From NCBI GenBank assembly GCA_003864535.1, contig BHEQ01000080.1:1-8126 (forward strand): a DNA stretch of 8,126 nt, read 5' to 3'. Of this stretch, positions 1-5,241 are shown piece after piece; within the stretch, counting starts at the first letter, position 1; each line of letters starts with the position of its first letter. Source of the stretch: Gammaproteobacteria bacterium. GTDB taxonomy: Bacteria; Pseudomonadota; Gammaproteobacteria; Cardiobacteriales; Wohlfahrtiimonadaceae. The position numbers were made by a program, and so were the translations under genes. The notes beneath the pieces are model-generated. The model was not told the DNA's origin and did no database searches. It saw only the letters and a list, made by a program, of their open reading frames with translations.

Positions 1-874
1 ATATAGTTGCGATATTTTTAGCACTAATCCGCGCCAAGCTTTTAATGCCTTCTACACAGCATCCTTGCCGCATGCGCTTTAAACCATGATGTACGAGAAT
101 GCGATTGTTGCGATCAAGCTTAACGACATCCGCAACTGTGCCTAAGGCAACTAAATCGAGATAATTCGACATCTTAATTTTTTTATTAATATGGCTTATA
201 TTATTGATATGATTAATATCATTTTTATTATTTTCATGATTTATCTGCTCTATTTTTAGGTGCTTTAATGTAGCTATTAATAAATAAAAAGCAACGCCAA
301 CACCAGCTAAGTTCTTGCTTGGAAATAAATCCCCATGTTGATTCGGATTAACTATGGCATACGCATTAGGTTTTTGATCAGCAGGTAAATGATGATCAGT
401 AATAATCACACAAATACCTAGACTATTAGCATAATCAACACCTTCTATACTGGCAATGCCATTATCAACGGTGATTAATAAATCAGGTTTTTCGGTAACG
501 CGCTTTAAAACAGAGGGGCTCAAACCATAGCCATCTTCAAAACGATTAGGGACAATATACGCAACATTGCTTGCCCCAAAAGCTTTAAGAACGCGCACCA
601 TTAGCGCGATAGATGTTGCGCCATCAGCGTCAAAATCACCAACAATTAAAATAGATTCTTGCGCGATAATTGCCTGACATATTCTTTGCGCCGCTTTGTC
701 TATATCTGTTAAAGAATCTGGAGGAATTAGATGTTTAAGTTCAAGAACTATATCCTTATTATCCGTACATCCGCGTGAATTAAAGATATTATTTAAGAGA
801 GCACTCGCATTATCAAATCGATCAAAAGAAGTTGGTAATGGCATTATGCCGCGCTGTTTAATGGTTATATTCAT
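1..874 (-). CDS. recJ: Single-stranded-DNA-specific exonuclease RecJ, N-terminal part (cut by the left window edge)
   Basis: RecJ degrades single-stranded DNA 5' to 3' in RecFOR recombination, mismatch repair and base excision repair, in the cytoplasm. The first 291 codons are open without a stop. The DHH-family motifs appear in order: GDFDADGATS (residues 79-88), TVDNGIAS (135-142), ITDHHLPAD (158-166) and LVALGTVADVV (241-251). The metal-binding Asp and His residues D82, D84, D137, D160, H161, H162 and D249 are all present. The stretches NRFEDGYGLSP and SLAGVGVAFYL-like also match E. coli RecJ as I recall it. The ATG at 874 is chosen because the N-terminus (MNITIKQRG) lines up with E. coli RecJ; the Shine-Dalgarno is weak (GAG at 882-884, 7 bases away). 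The DHHA1 and OB-fold parts lie outside the window. An Ile/Asn/His-rich stretch at residues 209-233 is somewhat longer than in E. coli. It follows the 188-residue gene by 33 bases and is probably co-transcribed with it. Confidence 0.96.
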   Translation of the reverse strand, partial: MNITIKQRGIMPLPTSFDRFDNASALLNNIFNSRGCTDNKDIVLELKHLIPPDSLTDIDKAAQRICQAIIAQESILIVGDFDADGATSIALMVRVLKAFGASNVAYIVPNRFEDGYGLSPSVLKRVTEKPDLLITVDNGIASIEGVDYANSLGICVIITDHHLPADQKPNAYAIVNPNQHGDLFPSKNLAGVGVAFYLLIATLKHLKIEQINHENNKNDINHINNISHINKKIKMSNYLDLVALGTVADVVKLDRNNRILVHHGLKRMRQGCCVEGIKSLARISAKNIATI

Positions 875-907
875 AATGTATCTCGTAAGATGCGTTCAAT
901 AGAGAAA

Positions 908-1474
908 TTATTTAAAGGTGAGCCCAAAACTATTTTTCCTTAGGAAGATTTTAAAGCCTTTCGTATATTGAAAGGATAAACCTAAGCCATCATCAAGCAC
1001 CAGCTCATCAATGTAGTTGAGTTTAATTGCTGCCAAACAAGGAGTTATCACATGTTCGTTGATATGTTGGAGGCTGCTTGACCATTTTGAAAAGTCAGCT
1101 GAAGCTAATTCGTTGATTAATTTATCTTCAATTATAATTATATTGTGATGATTTTGCATAAGCTGGGACAGATCAGACGTTGCTTGAGCGCGACTAAAAC
1201 ATGCTAGTCCTAAGTGTGAGCCAATTTTTTTTATCGGCGCGTTATCTGAAAATAATGCAGTAAATAATAAACCACGCCGCGAATTGGGGTCTAATAAATT
1301 CAAACGCCACATAATATTCCCACTAAAATTAGTGACGGCAGTTTTAGATAGAGTACCATTTTTAAATATGGTTTTAAGCTCATGAGGATACTCATAATGA
1401 TCCATATTTTTTTTCCATATTAAAGGGAATATTCCCGTTAAACCGGGTAAAATAATTACTATTTTGCGCCTCAT
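908..1474 (-). CDS. Unrecognised 188-residue protein upstream of recJ, possibly RpfE-like
   Basis: I do not firmly recognise this protein. It is 188 residues long, opens with MRRKIVIILPGLTG, has no signal peptide or membrane segment, and looks cytoplasmic. Its C-terminal third has a tryptophan (about residue 131), then a run like PCLAAIKLNYIDELVLDDG (about 145-163) and a basic end. This layout recalls, from memory, the RpfE-type proteins encoded beside recJ in Xanthomonas and some betaproteobacteria, sometimes annotated as phosphoglycerate mutase. Those are about 300 residues or more, so this copy would be short. None of the metal-binding motifs of real cofactor-independent phosphoglycerate mutase is visible. 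The ATG at 1474 is preceded by AAGGA (1485-1489) with a rather long 10-base gap. There is no room for a promoter between the tRNA terminator and this gene. That a gene exists is well supported by length, position and ribosome binding site; its function is a guess. Confidence 0.75.
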   Translation of the reverse strand: MRRKIVIILPGLTGIFPLIWKKNMDHYEYPHELKTIFKNGTLSKTAVTNFSGNIMWRLNLLDPNSRRGLLFTALFSDNAPIKKIGSHLGLACFSRAQATSDLSQLMQNHHNIIIIEDKLINELASADFSKWSSSLQHINEHVITPCLAAIKLNYIDELVLDDGLGLSFQYTKGFKIFLRKNSFGLTFK

Positions 1475-1490
1475 AATATGAATATCCTTT

Positions 1491-1528
1491 AAATAAAAAA
1501 ACGAAGCCTAGCTAATGTAGGCCTCGTT
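1491..1528 (-). terminator. Intrinsic terminator after tRNA-Leu
   Basis: On the minus strand an 11-base-pair stem (1528-1518 with 1510-1500, one G-U pair) closes a 7-base loop. The stem is AACGAGGCCTA pairing with TAGGCTTCGTT. A T-rich tract (1500-1491) follows directly. It lies 7 bases beyond the tRNA 3' end and ends one base before the AAGGA of the next gene, so it is both the tRNA terminator and the de facto leader of the 188-residue gene. Confidence 0.9.
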
Positions 1529-1535
1529 TCAAAGT

Positions 1536-1620
1536 TGGTACCGACGCCCGGATTTGAACCGGGACACCCGTAGGGCACTACCACCTCAAGGTAGCGTGTC
1601 TACCGTTCCACCACGCCGGC
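1536..1620 (-). tRNA. leuU: tRNA-Leu (anticodon GAG)
   Basis: This is an 85-base class II tRNA with CCA encoded at 1538-1536. The acceptor arm GCCGGCG pairs with CGTCGGT (two G-U pairs). The anticodon stem is CTACC/GGTAG with loop TTGAGGT, which places the GAG anticodon at 1587-1585. The variable arm is a CCC-TAC-GGG hairpin, and the T arm contains GGTTCAAATCC. Much of it is shared with E. coli leuU, including the run GGTAGACACGCTACC. It reads leucine CUC and CUU codons. It lies 50 bases after secG on the same strand, as leuU follows secG in E. coli, and is probably processed from a tpiA-secG transcript because I see no convincing promoter in the gap. Confidence 0.97.
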
Positions 1621-1654
1621 ATTTAAAAGGTTGCTTTAAACAGTTATTAATTGT

Positions 1655-1674
1655 TAATCATTAATCATAATCAT
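1655..1674. repeat. Three short TAATCAT repeats at the secG stop
   Basis: Three copies of TAATCAT run head to tail (1655-1661, 1662-1668, 1668-1674), the last entering the secG stop codon. They lie in the 50-base gap between secG and the tRNA. No function is visible; this may be simple AT-rich drift. Confidence 0.4.
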
Positions 1675-2129
1675 TCAGGCTTAGATTCAGTTGCTTCTAA
1701 TCCAGATTCTGGTGCCGCTTCAGGTACATCTTTGGCGGCGTTAGTTTCATTAACAATTTCATTAGCAGTTTCATCAACTGGAGCTAAGCTTAGCTTTGGA
1801 ACTCCAGATGCAGCATTATCTATAGGAAGAGCTGGAATATTTAATGAGGGTACGCCGCTAGATTGGATTGTATCTAAAACTGATGTTCCTTTTTCAGGGC
1901 GACCAATTATGAACATAAAACTTAGCGATGTGCCAAAAAATATAATTACCACCCAGCGCGTTAGTTTGGATAAGAAATTACCCGTTCCAGCTGCACCAAA
2001 AACAGTGCCAGAGCCGCCGCTGCCAAAAGCTGCACCTGCGTCTGCGCCTTTCCCGTGTTGCATTAACACTAAAGCGATAATAAGAAGACAGGCTCCAAAA
2101 TGAAGCGCTATCATTAAATTCATTTGCAT
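1671..2129 (-). CDS. secG: Protein translocase subunit SecG
   Basis: SecG is the small inner-membrane subunit of the SecYEG channel and aids SecA-driven export. Two membrane segments are visible, about residues 5-23 and 56-76. Between them lies the family signature LVLMQHGKGADAGAAFG (20-36) and a Gly/Ser-rich loop with GTVFGAAGTGNFLSK (41-55). The protein has 152 residues, while E. coli SecG has 110. The extra length is a C-terminal tail from about residue 78, rich in Pro, Ala, Glu and Ser, that looks disordered. The ATG at 2129 is chosen over the in-frame ATG at 2123 because AGGA (2138-2135) is 5 bases from the former. It follows tpiA by 15 bases, an arrangement common in proteobacteria, and the two are probably one transcript. 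Confidence 0.95.
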   Translation of the reverse strand: MQMNLMIALHFGACLLIIALVLMQHGKGADAGAAFGSGGSGTVFGAAGTGNFLSKLTRWVVIIFFGTSLSFMFIIGRPEKGTSVLDTIQSSGVPSLNIPALPIDNAASGVPKLSLAPVDETANEIVNETNAAKDVPEAAPESGLEATESKPE

Positions 2130-2144
2130 ATTATTCCTAACTAC

Positions 2145-2894
2145 TTAAGAAGCCGCCGATATTATAGCGGTAAATTCTGTTGCGTCAAGTGCTGCGCCAC
2201 CAACTAAGCCGCCGTCAATATCAGGCATTTCAAAAAGAGCTTTAGCGGAACTAGCTTTTACGCTACCACCATAGAGCACTTGAACAAGGGCGGCAATTTT
2301 AGCATCACTTTTAGCAATAAAGCAACGAATAAATGCATGAACGGCTTGAGCTTGTTCAGGAGATGCTGTTTTTCCTGTGCCTATTGCCCAAACAGGCTCA
2401 TATGCGATAATTAATTTTGAGAATATTTCAATGCCGCAATGCTCAATTACTGCTTGGAGCTGCTCGGTTAGTACATTTTGGGTTTGCTCAGCTTCACGTT
2501 CGGCTAATGTTTCGCCAATACATAATACTGGGGTTAGTTGTTGTGTGATAGCTGCTGCGGTTTTTTGGGCGACAATCGCGCTTGTTTCACCATACAAAGT
2601 GCGTCTTTCAGAATGTCCGACAAGCACATAATTACAACCAATATCTTTAATCATATTGCCAGCTATTTCACCTGTAAATGCGCCGCCTTCAGATATGGAT
2701 AAATTTTGCGCACCCGCTTTAATTGCTGAGCTTTGCAGGTTCATTTGTGCTTGAATTAGATACGGATAAGGAGGAAAGATAATAACATCAACATTATTAG
2801 GGATACTGGCTTTTTTTAAAGCATCAAGTAACGCTTCGTTTGATTTTAAACTGCCATTCATTTTCCAGTTGCCAGCGACTATTTTGCGTCTCAT
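2145..2894 (-). CDS. tpiA: Triosephosphate isomerase
   Basis: This enzyme interconverts dihydroxyacetone phosphate and glyceraldehyde 3-phosphate in glycolysis and gluconeogenesis; it is a cytoplasmic dimer. All catalytic features are present: N9 and K11 in AGNWKMNG (7-14), the acid H94 in GHSERR (93-98), the base E166 in AYEPVWAIGTGKTA (164-177, including flexible loop 6), YGGSV (208-212), and the phosphate-binding GGLVGGAAL (228-236). At 249 residues the length is normal. The ATG at 2894 has GGAG (2907-2904) 9 bases upstream, and MRRKIVAGNWKMNG is a usual start for this family. It is the first gene of a tpiA-secG-tRNA-Leu unit, with a candidate promoter about 85-110 bases upstream. Confidence 0.98.
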   Translation of the reverse strand: MRRKIVAGNWKMNGSLKSNEALLDALKKASIPNNVDVIIFPPYPYLIQAQMNLQSSAIKAGAQNLSISEGGAFTGEIAGNMIKDIGCNYVLVGHSERRTLYGETSAIVAQKTAAAITQQLTPVLCIGETLAEREAEQTQNVLTEQLQAVIEHCGIEIFSKLIIAYEPVWAIGTGKTASPEQAQAVHAFIRCFIAKSDAKIAALVQVLYGGSVKASSAKALFEMPDIDGGLVGGAALDATEFTAIISAAS

Positions 2895-2977
2895 AACTTA
2901 CATCTCCATTGTGTTGTTTAGAACTGTATTGTGTAAAACGCATACGATAAATCATATTGACTAAAAAGCACATCAAA

Positions 2978-3006
2978 ATTAATCACCTCTTTCTGTTTTA
3001 AGTCAA
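2978..3006 (-). promoter_or_regulatory. Candidate sigma-70 promoter for tpiA-secG-tRNA-Leu
   Basis: On the minus strand there is a -35 box TTGACT (3006-3001, 5 of 6 to consensus), a 17-base spacer and a -10 box ATTAAT (2983-2978, 4 of 6). Transcription would start near 2971, leaving a leader of about 77 bases before the tpiA ATG. A second TTGACT lies ten bases further upstream (3016-3011) as part of a tandem repeat. Confidence 0.5.
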
Positions 3007-3020
3007 AATAAGTCAAAATA
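3001..3020. repeat. Tandem decamer AGTCAAAATA, two copies
   Basis: Two identical ten-base units (3001-3010, 3011-3020) lie head to tail. On the minus strand each reads TATTTTGACT, so each carries a -35-like TTGACT spaced one helical turn apart. The inner copy forms the candidate tpiA -35 box. This could be a duplicated promoter element or a regulator site; no regulator is identifiable. Confidence 0.6.
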
Positions 3021-3125
3021 AGCAGATATAAAATTATTTTTAATTAAATTGATGACAAATCGTGCTAAAAAAGGCAAAATCGCGAATATTTTAAATTTTA
3101 CAACTGTTTAAATTCTAACCATAAT

Positions 3126-3153
3126 TTTATCGCGATAACTTTATCGTAATAAC
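3126..3153. repeat. Tandem 14-mer containing a perfect 12-base palindrome
   Basis: TTTATCGCGATAAC (3126-3139) is followed at once by TTTATCGTAATAAC (3140-3153), identical at 12 of 14 positions. The first unit contains TTATCGCGATAA (3127-3138), which equals its own reverse complement. A TCGCGA core recurs at 3080-3085. Its size and symmetry would suit a dimeric regulator, but no regulator gene is in view. Confidence 0.5.
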
Positions 3154-3185
3154 ATTATAAAAGTGCCTCAACGCCATTAAGTTAA

Positions 3186-3228
3186 GTCTCCCCCTAAATC
3201 CCCCTGCGAAGAGGAGATTGGGAGGGGC
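3186..3228. repeat. GC-rich palindromic intergenic element, short copy
   Basis: This 43-base element is far richer in G and C than its surroundings. Its left end (GTCTCCCCCTAAATCCCC) pairs imperfectly with its right end (GATTGGGAGGGGC) around a small inner hairpin. Both ends resemble those of the longer copy at 5165-5234: CCTAAAT followed by CCCCTGCG on the left, and GGAG then TTGGGAGGGG on the right. It is followed by CTTTT, so it could also end transcripts running rightward. It looks like a non-coding dispersed repeat (REP- or MITE-like); two copies in 8 kb suggest many more in the genome. Confidence 0.7.
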
Positions 3229-3294
3229 TTTTAAAATCCTTAATTTAATGACGCGGATAGAAGTTCCCATAGCTCAACTTCATGGCTCAAGTTG

Positions 3295-3346
3295 TTATTT
3301 TCATTATTATTATTTTCTTTTATTTTATTTTTCTTTTTTATTATTA
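3295..3346 (+). promoter_or_regulatory. T-rich, G-free tract and ribosome binding site before the lipoprotein gene
   Basis: About 50 bases hold no G and are mostly T in runs of up to six, broken by A and C. The tract ends just before AGTAGGA (3347-3353), which lies 5 bases upstream of the ATG at 3359 and decides that start over the ATG at 3353. In RNA it would be an unstructured U-rich leader; whether it aids translation (S1 or Hfq binding) or is merely AT drift cannot be told from sequence. Confidence 0.45.
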
Positions 3347-3358
3347 AGTAGGATGTTT

Positions 3359-3832
3359 ATGAATATTAAATCATTAGTTACAACTTTAAGTGCTTTAAGT
3401 GTTGCCCTTGTTATATCAGGATGCCTTGCAAAAAAGCAAGATACTGCTACTGTTGTACCTAAAGTTATTGATCCAGTTGAAAATATTTCCCAAGAGCTAG
3501 ATCCAAAGTGGACGACTAAATTAGAGCAACTTAAGCCTGCAATTCGTGCGTGTTTGATTAATCAAAAAGCAAAAGCTGCGGTAATTCGTTATGGTATGCC
3601 GATGAATCATGGCAAGGCTATGATTATACTTGCAGATAATGCTGGGAATACTTCAGATTGTATCGCAGATTTAGGCACAGCAACCGTTGTAAGCGTTACT
3701 GCGAGTAAAATTAGCCTATCATCTGATATTCAAGCGTTTTATCCAGTTGGACGCTCAATTGCTAAATGTAATCAAGCTCGTGTTGAAAAAGATTCACAAA
3801 ATCGCGTCATGGGAACAGTTTGTACCTTATAA
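3359..3832 (+). CDS. Small lipoprotein of unknown function with four extra cysteines
   Basis: I do not recognise this 157-residue protein. It begins with a lipoprotein signal peptide: a basic start (MNIKS), a hydrophobic run (about 6-19) and the lipobox ISGC, with the lipidated cysteine at residue 22. Residue +2 after cleavage is Leu, not Asp, so by the E. coli rule it would go to the outer membrane. A linker rich in Val, Pro, Asp and Glu (about 28-50) leads to a domain of about 105 residues with cysteines at 65, 101, 137 and 155, which could form two disulfides in the periplasm. No catalytic motif is visible. The ATG at 3359 is chosen because AGTAGGA lies 5 bases upstream; starting at 3353 would add only Met-Phe. 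It stands alone, 79 bases before serA, with no clear terminator between them. Confidence 0.85.
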   Translation: MNIKSLVTTLSALSVALVISGCLAKKQDTATVVPKVIDPVENISQELDPKWTTKLEQLKPAIRACLINQKAKAAVIRYGMPMNHGKAMIILADNAGNTSDCIADLGTATVVSVTASKISLSSDIQAFYPVGRSIAKCNQARVEKDSQNRVMGTVCTL

Positions 3833-3850
3833 CGTATTAATTTCTAATAA

Positions 3851-3879
3851 TTTATTTTTGATAACTTATTTTCTATAAT
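3851..3879 (+). promoter_or_regulatory. Candidate promoter for serA
   Basis: A perfect -10 hexamer TATAAT (3874-3879) lies 32 bases before the serA ATG. At 17 bases spacing the -35 position reads TTTATT (3851-3856), a poor match. An 8-base direct repeat TCATCCAT (3891-3898 and 3906-3913) follows, the second copy running into the start codon. Confidence 0.45.
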
Positions 3880-3911
3880 TTAAGTGTGAATCATCCATAA
3901 AAGAGTCATCC

Positions 3912-5147
3912 ATGAAAAAAACTTCTTATCCTAAGAAAGAAATTAAAATTGTTTTGTTTGAAGGAATTCATCCAAAAGCTGTTGATATGTTTAAAGAAGA
4001 AGGCTATGTTCATATTGAAACTTATGCCAAAGCATTAGAGGGCGCAGAGCTAATTGCGGCGGTTAAAGGCGCACATATTATTGGACTACGCTCGCGCACG
4101 TTTATAACTGATGATGTTTTAAAGCACGCGGATAAATTAATGGCAATCGGATGTTTTTGTATTGGCACAAATCAAGTTGATTTAGCTGCCGCAAATAAAC
4201 TCGCCATTCCTGTATTTAACGCGCCCTACTCAAACACACGTTCTGTAGCTGAGCTTGTGATCGCAGAAGCGATTATGTTGATGCGGCTTATTCCTCTTAA
4301 AAGTGCTATTTGTCATCAAGGTGGCTGGTCTAAATCTGCGGAAGGTTCGTGGGAAGTGCGTGGCAAAACCCTAGGGATTGTAGGTTATGGTCATATTGGG
4401 AGTCAGGTTGGGGTATTGGCTGAGAGCATGGGAATGCTGGTCAAGTTTTATGATGTTGAGCCTAAATTATCTTTAGGCAATGCTAAATATATCGCATCTT
4501 TGGATGAGCTTTTAGCACAATCTGATATGGTAACTTTACATGTTCCTGAGCTTGCATCAACTAATAATCTTATGAGTTGTGAACGCCTACAAAAAATGAA
4601 GCAAGGTGCGGTTTTGATTAATGCCTCACGCGGTAGTGTGGTTGATATTGATGCTCTAGCACAACTGCTTATATCTAAACATTTAAATGGCGCGGCGATT
4701 GATGTATTTCCTGTTGAGCCTACGTCTAATAATGAGGAATTTATCTCGCCTTTACGTGGCTTAGATAATGTAATTTTAACACCACATGTCGGTGGCTCAA
4801 CCATTGAGGCGCAGGAGAATATTGGGCTTGAGGTCGCAGCCAAGCTTATTCGTTATTCAGATAATGGTTCGACTTTATCCGCGGTTAATTTCCCAGAGGT
4901 TTCCCTGCCCTTGCATCCTAATGCGCATAGAGTTTTGCATATTCATGAGAATATTCCAGGGATATTATCGAGCATTAATGAGCTTATTTCTGCGCGTACT
5001 TTAAATATTGTGAGCCAATTTCTGCAAACCTCAGGCACAGTTGGTTATGTTGTGGTTGATGTTGAGGGCGATGTGCAAGAAGCTTTAGCACTGCACCAAG
5101 ATATGCGTAAAATTAAAGGTACATTAAAGTCACGAATTTTATATTAA
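3912..5147 (+). CDS. serA: D-3-phosphoglycerate dehydrogenase
   Basis: SerA oxidises 3-phosphoglycerate to 3-phosphohydroxypyruvate with NAD, the first step of serine synthesis in the cytoplasm. At 411 residues it matches E. coli SerA (410) nearly end to end, including IGCFCIGTNQVDL (79-91) and NAPYSNTRSVAELVI (103-117). The NAD site is GYGHIG (158-163) with D181 after the second strand. The catalytic set is R240 (NASRG), E269 (FPVEP) and H292 (TPHVGGS). A C-terminal ACT domain (about 340-411) keeps the residues that bind the inhibitor serine in E. coli: H345 and N347 in HIHEN, and N365. Feedback inhibition by serine is therefore likely. The double glycine that hinges the ACT domain in E. coli is replaced by Pro-Asn-Ala here. 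The ATG at 3912 follows AAAAGAG with about 6 bases spacing. A GC-rich palindromic element follows the gene. Confidence 0.98.
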   Translation: MKKTSYPKKEIKIVLFEGIHPKAVDMFKEEGYVHIETYAKALEGAELIAAVKGAHIIGLRSRTFITDDVLKHADKLMAIGCFCIGTNQVDLAAANKLAIPVFNAPYSNTRSVAELVIAEAIMLMRLIPLKSAICHQGGWSKSAEGSWEVRGKTLGIVGYGHIGSQVGVLAESMGMLVKFYDVEPKLSLGNAKYIASLDELLAQSDMVTLHVPELASTNNLMSCERLQKMKQGAVLINASRGSVVDIDALAQLLISKHLNGAAIDVFPVEPTSNNEEFISPLRGLDNVILTPHVGGSTIEAQENIGLEVAAKLIRYSDNGSTLSAVNFPEVSLPLHPNAHRVLHIHENIPGILSSINELISARTLNIVSQFLQTSGTVGYVVVDVEGDVQEALALHQDMRKIKGTLKSRILY

Positions 5148-5164
5148 ATTAAAGGTTACTGAGT

Positions 5165-5234
5165 GTCCTCCCTAAATTCCCCTGCGCAGGGGTAACTTAC
5201 TCCTCCATTGTAAAGGTGGAGGTTGGGAGGGGAG
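5165..5234. repeat. GC-rich palindromic intergenic element, long copy; possible serA terminator
   Basis: This 70-base element has an outer stem (CCTCCCTA, 5167-5174, with TTGGGAGG, 5223-5230, one mismatch) enclosing two hairpins. The first is the perfect palindrome CCCCTGCGCAGGGG (5179-5192); the second is CTCCTCC (5200-5206) with GGTGGAG (5215-5221), one mismatch. The predicted shape is a three-way junction. Its ends match the short copy at 3186-3228. It lies 17 bases after serA and is followed by a T/A-rich stretch, so it may also stop serA transcription, although no clean T-run touches the stem. Confidence 0.7.
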
Positions 5235-5241
5235 CTTATTT

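Larger units (their letters stand above)
2895..3358. other. Divergent intergenic region between tpiA and the lipoprotein gene
   Basis: These 464 bases contain no gene I can support. From left to right they hold a candidate tpiA promoter overlapping a tandem decamer (2978-3020), a plain AT-rich stretch (3021-3125), a tandem 14-mer with a palindrome (3126-3153), a GC-rich palindromic element (3186-3228) and a T-rich tract (3295-3346) before the lipoprotein gene. One plus-strand reading frame can be extended upstream of the lipoprotein to a TTG at 3218, but it starts inside the palindromic element and reads through low-complexity sequence, so I do not treat it as coding. Confidence 0.8.

Noticed and set aside
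696..902. 68-residue plus-strand open frame
   Set aside because: It lies opposite the start of recJ, whose DHH motifs are unmistakable; no ribosome binding site or known motif.
908..1474. Functional phosphoglycerate mutase
   Set aside because: The protein is too short and shows none of the metal-binding or catalytic motifs of the cofactor-independent enzyme.
1651..2103. 150-residue plus-strand open frame
   Set aside because: Antisense to secG; its Ala/Pro/Ser-rich composition is a by-product of the secG glycine-rich loop and tail.
2377..2631. 84-residue plus-strand open frame
   Set aside because: Antisense to tpiA, with no independent coding signs.
3001..3020. CRISPR-like repeats
   Set aside because: Only two ten-base units with no spacer between them; nothing else in the window is array-like.
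3276..3300. Possible terminator hairpin CAACTT/AAGTTG followed by T-rich DNA
   Set aside because: Only six weak base pairs with an 8-base loop and low GC; no upstream plus-strand gene for it to end.
3218..3358. N-terminal extension of the lipoprotein gene from a TTG at 3218
   Set aside because: The start lies inside the palindromic repeat, the extension is low-complexity Phe/Tyr/Leu sequence from the T-rich tract, and it would put the lipoprotein signal in the middle of the protein.
4448..4843. 131-residue minus-strand open frame
   Set aside because: Antisense to the catalytic part of serA; no start signal and no family resemblance.
4786..5004. 72-residue plus-strand open frame
   Set aside because: Out-of-frame shadow inside serA.
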